Part shown: in pieces, positions 62,040-64,000 of the stretch
Position numbering within the stretch: the stretch's first letter is position 1
Layout: the number at the start of each line of letters is the position of its first letter
Assembly: GCF_021233055.1 (NCBI RefSeq)
Contig: NZ_CP089538.1
Location: forward strand, 3,860,501-3,924,500
From: Spirosoma oryzicola
Lineage (GTDB): Bacteria > Bacteroidota > Bacteroidia > Cytophagales > Spirosomataceae
Length of the DNA: 64,000 bases
Reading direction: 5' to 3'
Notes under the pieces: model-generated
Database searches by the model: none
What the model was told of the DNA's origin: nothing
What the model saw: only the letters and a program-made list of their open reading frames with translations
Translations under genes and position numbers: made by a program

Positions 62040-62468
62040 ATGAAATACGCTCTGACCCTCTCTTTTCTGTTACTGATTCAACTGGTCCGCGCTCAATCGG
62101 CGGATGAAAAAGCGGTACTTGATGCCGAAAAGCAGCGTTTCGATGCGCAGGTTAGCAAGAACTACGCCGTGCTCGAGAAAGTACTTAGCAACGATCTTGT
62201 TTACACGCACTCACACGGCGGCAGCGATACCAAGCAGTCGTATATTCAGTCGATCCGCGATGGCAAGTCGAAGTACGATGCAATCGACATGGAAGAACAC
62301 AAAGTACGCATTTACGGCAATACAGCAGTCATTAATGGTGTATGTATGGTCAAAGCGGTCAGCAATGGCGAAACGATCAACACACACTTACGCTACACCG
62401 ACGTGTACGTACGCAACGGCAAACAGTGGCAGATGGTCGCCTGGCAGTCGCTCAAGCTACCAAACTGA
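62040..62468 (+). CDS. Secreted NTF2-like (DUF4440) protein
   Basis: 142 residues from MKYALTLSFLL; the frame opens six codons earlier. Signal peptide to about VRAQS, then a single cone-shaped NTF2-like domain: FDAQVSKNYAVLEKVLSNDL, YTHSHGGSDTKQSYIQSIRD, VRIYGNTAVINGVCMVK, HLRYTDVYVRNGKQWQMVAW. DUF4440 proteins are mostly of unknown ligand; the fold often binds small hydrophobic molecules. Convergent with the thioesterase gene. Confidence 0.88.
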   Translation: MKYALTLSFLLLIQLVRAQSADEKAVLDAEKQRFDAQVSKNYAVLEKVLSNDLVYTHSHGGSDTKQSYIQSIRDGKSKYDAIDMEEHKVRIYGNTAVINGVCMVKAVSNGETINTHLRYTDVYVRNGKQWQMVAWQSLKLPN

Positions 62469-62477
62469 TTTTTGTAC

Positions 62478-62522
62478 CAGGCGCTGGTCGGCTCAGTAAA
62501 AAAACAAGCCGACTAGCGCCTG
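62478..62522. terminator. Bidirectional terminator
   Basis: CAGGCGCTGGTCGGCT pairs with AGCCGACTAGCGCCTG (one G-T wobble) around an A-rich loop of 13, between two convergent genes. Confidence 0.85.
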
Positions 62523-62526
62523 ATGA

Positions 62527-63045
62527 TTACTCTACTTTTAGGTACTCCCGCAATTCGACGGCATCGATAGGATTCATGCGTCCAGCCAATACCAGCCGCA
62601 ATTGCCGACGTCGTAACGCGCTGGCGTAACGCTCTTTTTCTTCATCTGTTTCCGGAATTACCGCTGGCACTTCGATGGGTCGTCCACTCTGATCCACCGC
62701 TACAAAGGTGTAAAAGGCGCTGTTGGTGCTGACGCGTATCCCCGCCGGAATGTCTTCGGCCCATACTTCAATAAACACCTCCATTGACGAGCTGAAGGCC
62801 CGCGTCACCTGCGCTTTCATCGTGACAATATTGCCCAGCCGAATCGGTTCAGCGAATGACACATTATCGACCGAAGCCGTCACGACAATACGATTTGAAT
62901 GTTTTTGCGCGGCAATGGCGGCCGCAATGTCCATGAAGTGCAAAAGTCGCCCTCCCATCAGGTTATTGAGCGTATTGGTATCGTTGGGAAGTACCATTTC
63001 GGTCATCACCGTCATGGACTCACGGGCAAGTTTGGGTTGAGGCAT
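62527..63045 (-). CDS. Acyl-CoA thioesterase (hotdog fold)
   Basis: 172 residues from MPQPKLARESM; an alternative Met is five codons earlier. YciA/ACOT-type hotdog: MTEMVLPNDTNTLNNLMGGR, where the Asn-Asp-Thr stretch carries the active site, LLHFMDIAAAIAAQKHSNRI, VDNVSFAEPIRLGNIVTMKA and VFIEVWAEDIPAG. It hydrolyses medium- or long-chain acyl-CoA thioesters. Cytoplasmic, isolated gene. C-terminal end VELREYLKVE. Confidence 0.92.
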   Translation of the reverse strand: MPQPKLARESMTVMTEMVLPNDTNTLNNLMGGRLLHFMDIAAAIAAQKHSNRIVVTASVDNVSFAEPIRLGNIVTMKAQVTRAFSSSMEVFIEVWAEDIPAGIRVSTNSAFYTFVAVDQSGRPIEVPAVIPETDEEKERYASALRRRQLRLVLAGRMNPIDAVELREYLKVE

Positions 63046-63225
63046 TTGTTGAATAAGCAATTATTCTACAAACCAACGATCTAAAACCCAAACGGGCAAA
63101 TGGACCTAATACCGGTTATGCCTAAAGCCTGGTATTAACCCGTAAAGAACCGCCTACGAGTCAATCCATATGTGCGACAGAAATCGTATATTTAGACAAT
63201 AACACTAAAGAGTAAGACAAAACCT

Positions 63226-64000
63226 ATGGAGCGTTTAGTCGATTACTTTGAACACATTCCATCGCTGCATCGAAGCCTGATTCTGGTAGGGGGCATTGCG
63301 ATTTTCTGGCTGATCGAAAGTGCAGTTCCCTTGTTCAACTTTTCTCTGACGGGGTCAGGCTACCGAAAAATTCCGCACGCAGGCATCAATATTTTCTTTA
63401 CCCTTACGACGGTTCTAGTCAATTTTCTGCTGGCATTTCTCTTGTTACGCACCAGCGACTGGACCATTCGGCATCAGGTTGGTTTACTTCAATGGCTCTC
63501 CTTACCCTTGTGGGCTGAAGCACTTATCGGGCTGCTGTCGCTGGATTTAATTGGAGCCTGGCTACCCCACTGGGCTGAACACAAAGTCAAGTTTTTGTGG
63601 CGATTTCATGTAATTCACCACACAGACCCCTACGTCGATACAACCACCGCCAACCGCCATCACCCTGGCGAAAGCATTATCCGCTTTGCGTTTACACTAC
63701 TGGCCGTGTTACTTGTCGGTGCTCCAATGTGGCTTGTTTTTCTCTACCAGGCTTTATCAGTACTCTTATCTCAATTTAACCACGCAAACATAGAGCTGCC
63801 GCGCTGGGCCGACCGGTTGTTAGGACTGTTCATTGTCACTCCGAATATGCATCACGTCCATCATCATTACGTTTTACCAGTTACGAACACCAACTACGGC
63901 AATATTTTTCCGTATTGGGATCGCCTGTTTGGTACCTACTACGAAATGGCGGGCAAAGACATAAAGTACGGTATTGACACGCACCCGGAGTCTCACGAGC
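63226..64000 (+). CDS. Sterol desaturase / fatty-acid hydroxylase family protein (cut by window end)
   Basis: The frame is open from ATG 63226 to the end of the window (258 residues so far). Two or three membrane helices at the start (SLILVGGIAIFWLIESAVPL; IFFTLTTVLVNFLLAFLLL). The His-box signatures of the family are visible: FHVIHHTD, NRHHPGE and MHHVHHHY, and the Trp after them (YWDRLFGTYY). These iron-binding membrane enzymes hydroxylate or desaturate sterols, carotenoids or fatty acids. A near-consensus -7 box (TATATTTA) lies 36 bases upstream. Confidence 0.9.
   Translation, partial: MERLVDYFEHIPSLHRSLILVGGIAIFWLIESAVPLFNFSLTGSGYRKIPHAGINIFFTLTTVLVNFLLAFLLLRTSDWTIRHQVGLLQWLSLPLWAEALIGLLSLDLIGAWLPHWAEHKVKFLWRFHVIHHTDPYVDTTTANRHHPGESIIRFAFTLLAVLLVGAPMWLVFLYQALSVLLSQFNHANIELPRWADRLLGLFIVTPNMHHVHHHYVLPVTNTNYGNIFPYWDRLFGTYYEMAGKDIKYGIDTHPESHE

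Overview
The window looks like chromosomal DNA from a Spirosoma-like member of the Cytophagales (phylum Bacteroidota). This rests on a type-IX-secretion sorting domain (6.4-7.5 kb), TAnnTTTG-type promoter boxes, lipoproteins with short Bacteroidota-style signal peptides, and protein families typical of that group: DUF349, DUF1080, ThuA-like, SHOCT and the MHS-transporter/acs cassette. The assignment is inference; no rRNA or other typing marker is present.

Region 1 (0-1.8 kb): a VOC-fold protein and two secreted proteins of unclear role. Region 2 (1.8-13.6 kb): a decayed accessory island. It holds remnants of phage-type genes (DUF4041/GIY-YIG protein, S24 repressor C-terminus, AntA antirepressor, terminase small subunit), an apparently intact IS3-family element with a -1 frameshift signal, a secreted T9SS cargo protein, two AT-rich orphan genes and a DNA/RNA non-specific endonuclease ruined by stops and frameshifts. 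Several of the broken genes can be rejoined by restoring a single base. Downstream of the broken terminase gene lies a degenerate direct-repeat array with a period of about 46 bp that no standard feature explains. The island lies directly 3' of a tRNA-Thr(UGU) gene, a classic integration target; this tRNA has an unusual long variable arm.

Region 3 (13.9-24.3 kb): mostly core metabolism. It has a DUF349 protein, pdxH, an acetate cassette (MHS-family transporter, two-TM protein, acetyl-CoA synthetase), a protealysin-like M4 peptidase followed by its probable inhibitor emfourin, and a cytochrome c/PQQ-type sugar dehydrogenase fusion. Region 4 (24.4-29.7 kb): an AT-rich AlbA_2 gene, a GH9 glucanase, a ThuA-like protein and a membrane-anchored EEP-family protein. 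Region 5 (29.8-44 kb): gap and gpmA (glycolysis), two catalases about 8 kb apart, periplasmic Kelch, DUF1080 and amidotransferase-like proteins, an M1 aminopeptidase and an AraC-Ogt DNA-repair fusion. Region 6 (44-50 kb): a MocR-type regulator divergent from a PNPOx-like protein, plus GNAT, universal stress, SPFH and MFS proteins. Region 7 (50-64 kb): DNA polymerase I and the DNA polymerase III alpha subunit, with secreted or lipoprotein genes, a serine hydrolase, an acyl-CoA thioesterase and a sterol-desaturase-family gene cut by the window edge.

Apart from genes, two 69-bp perfect palindromes (29.7 and 35.5 kb) share a 21-bp core but have unrelated arms. A separate REP-like palindrome family occurs at 18.6, 22.7 and 44.1 kb. 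The most unusual items are the 46-bp-period array, the paired palindromes and the AT-rich orphan pair at 11.3-12.6 kb.
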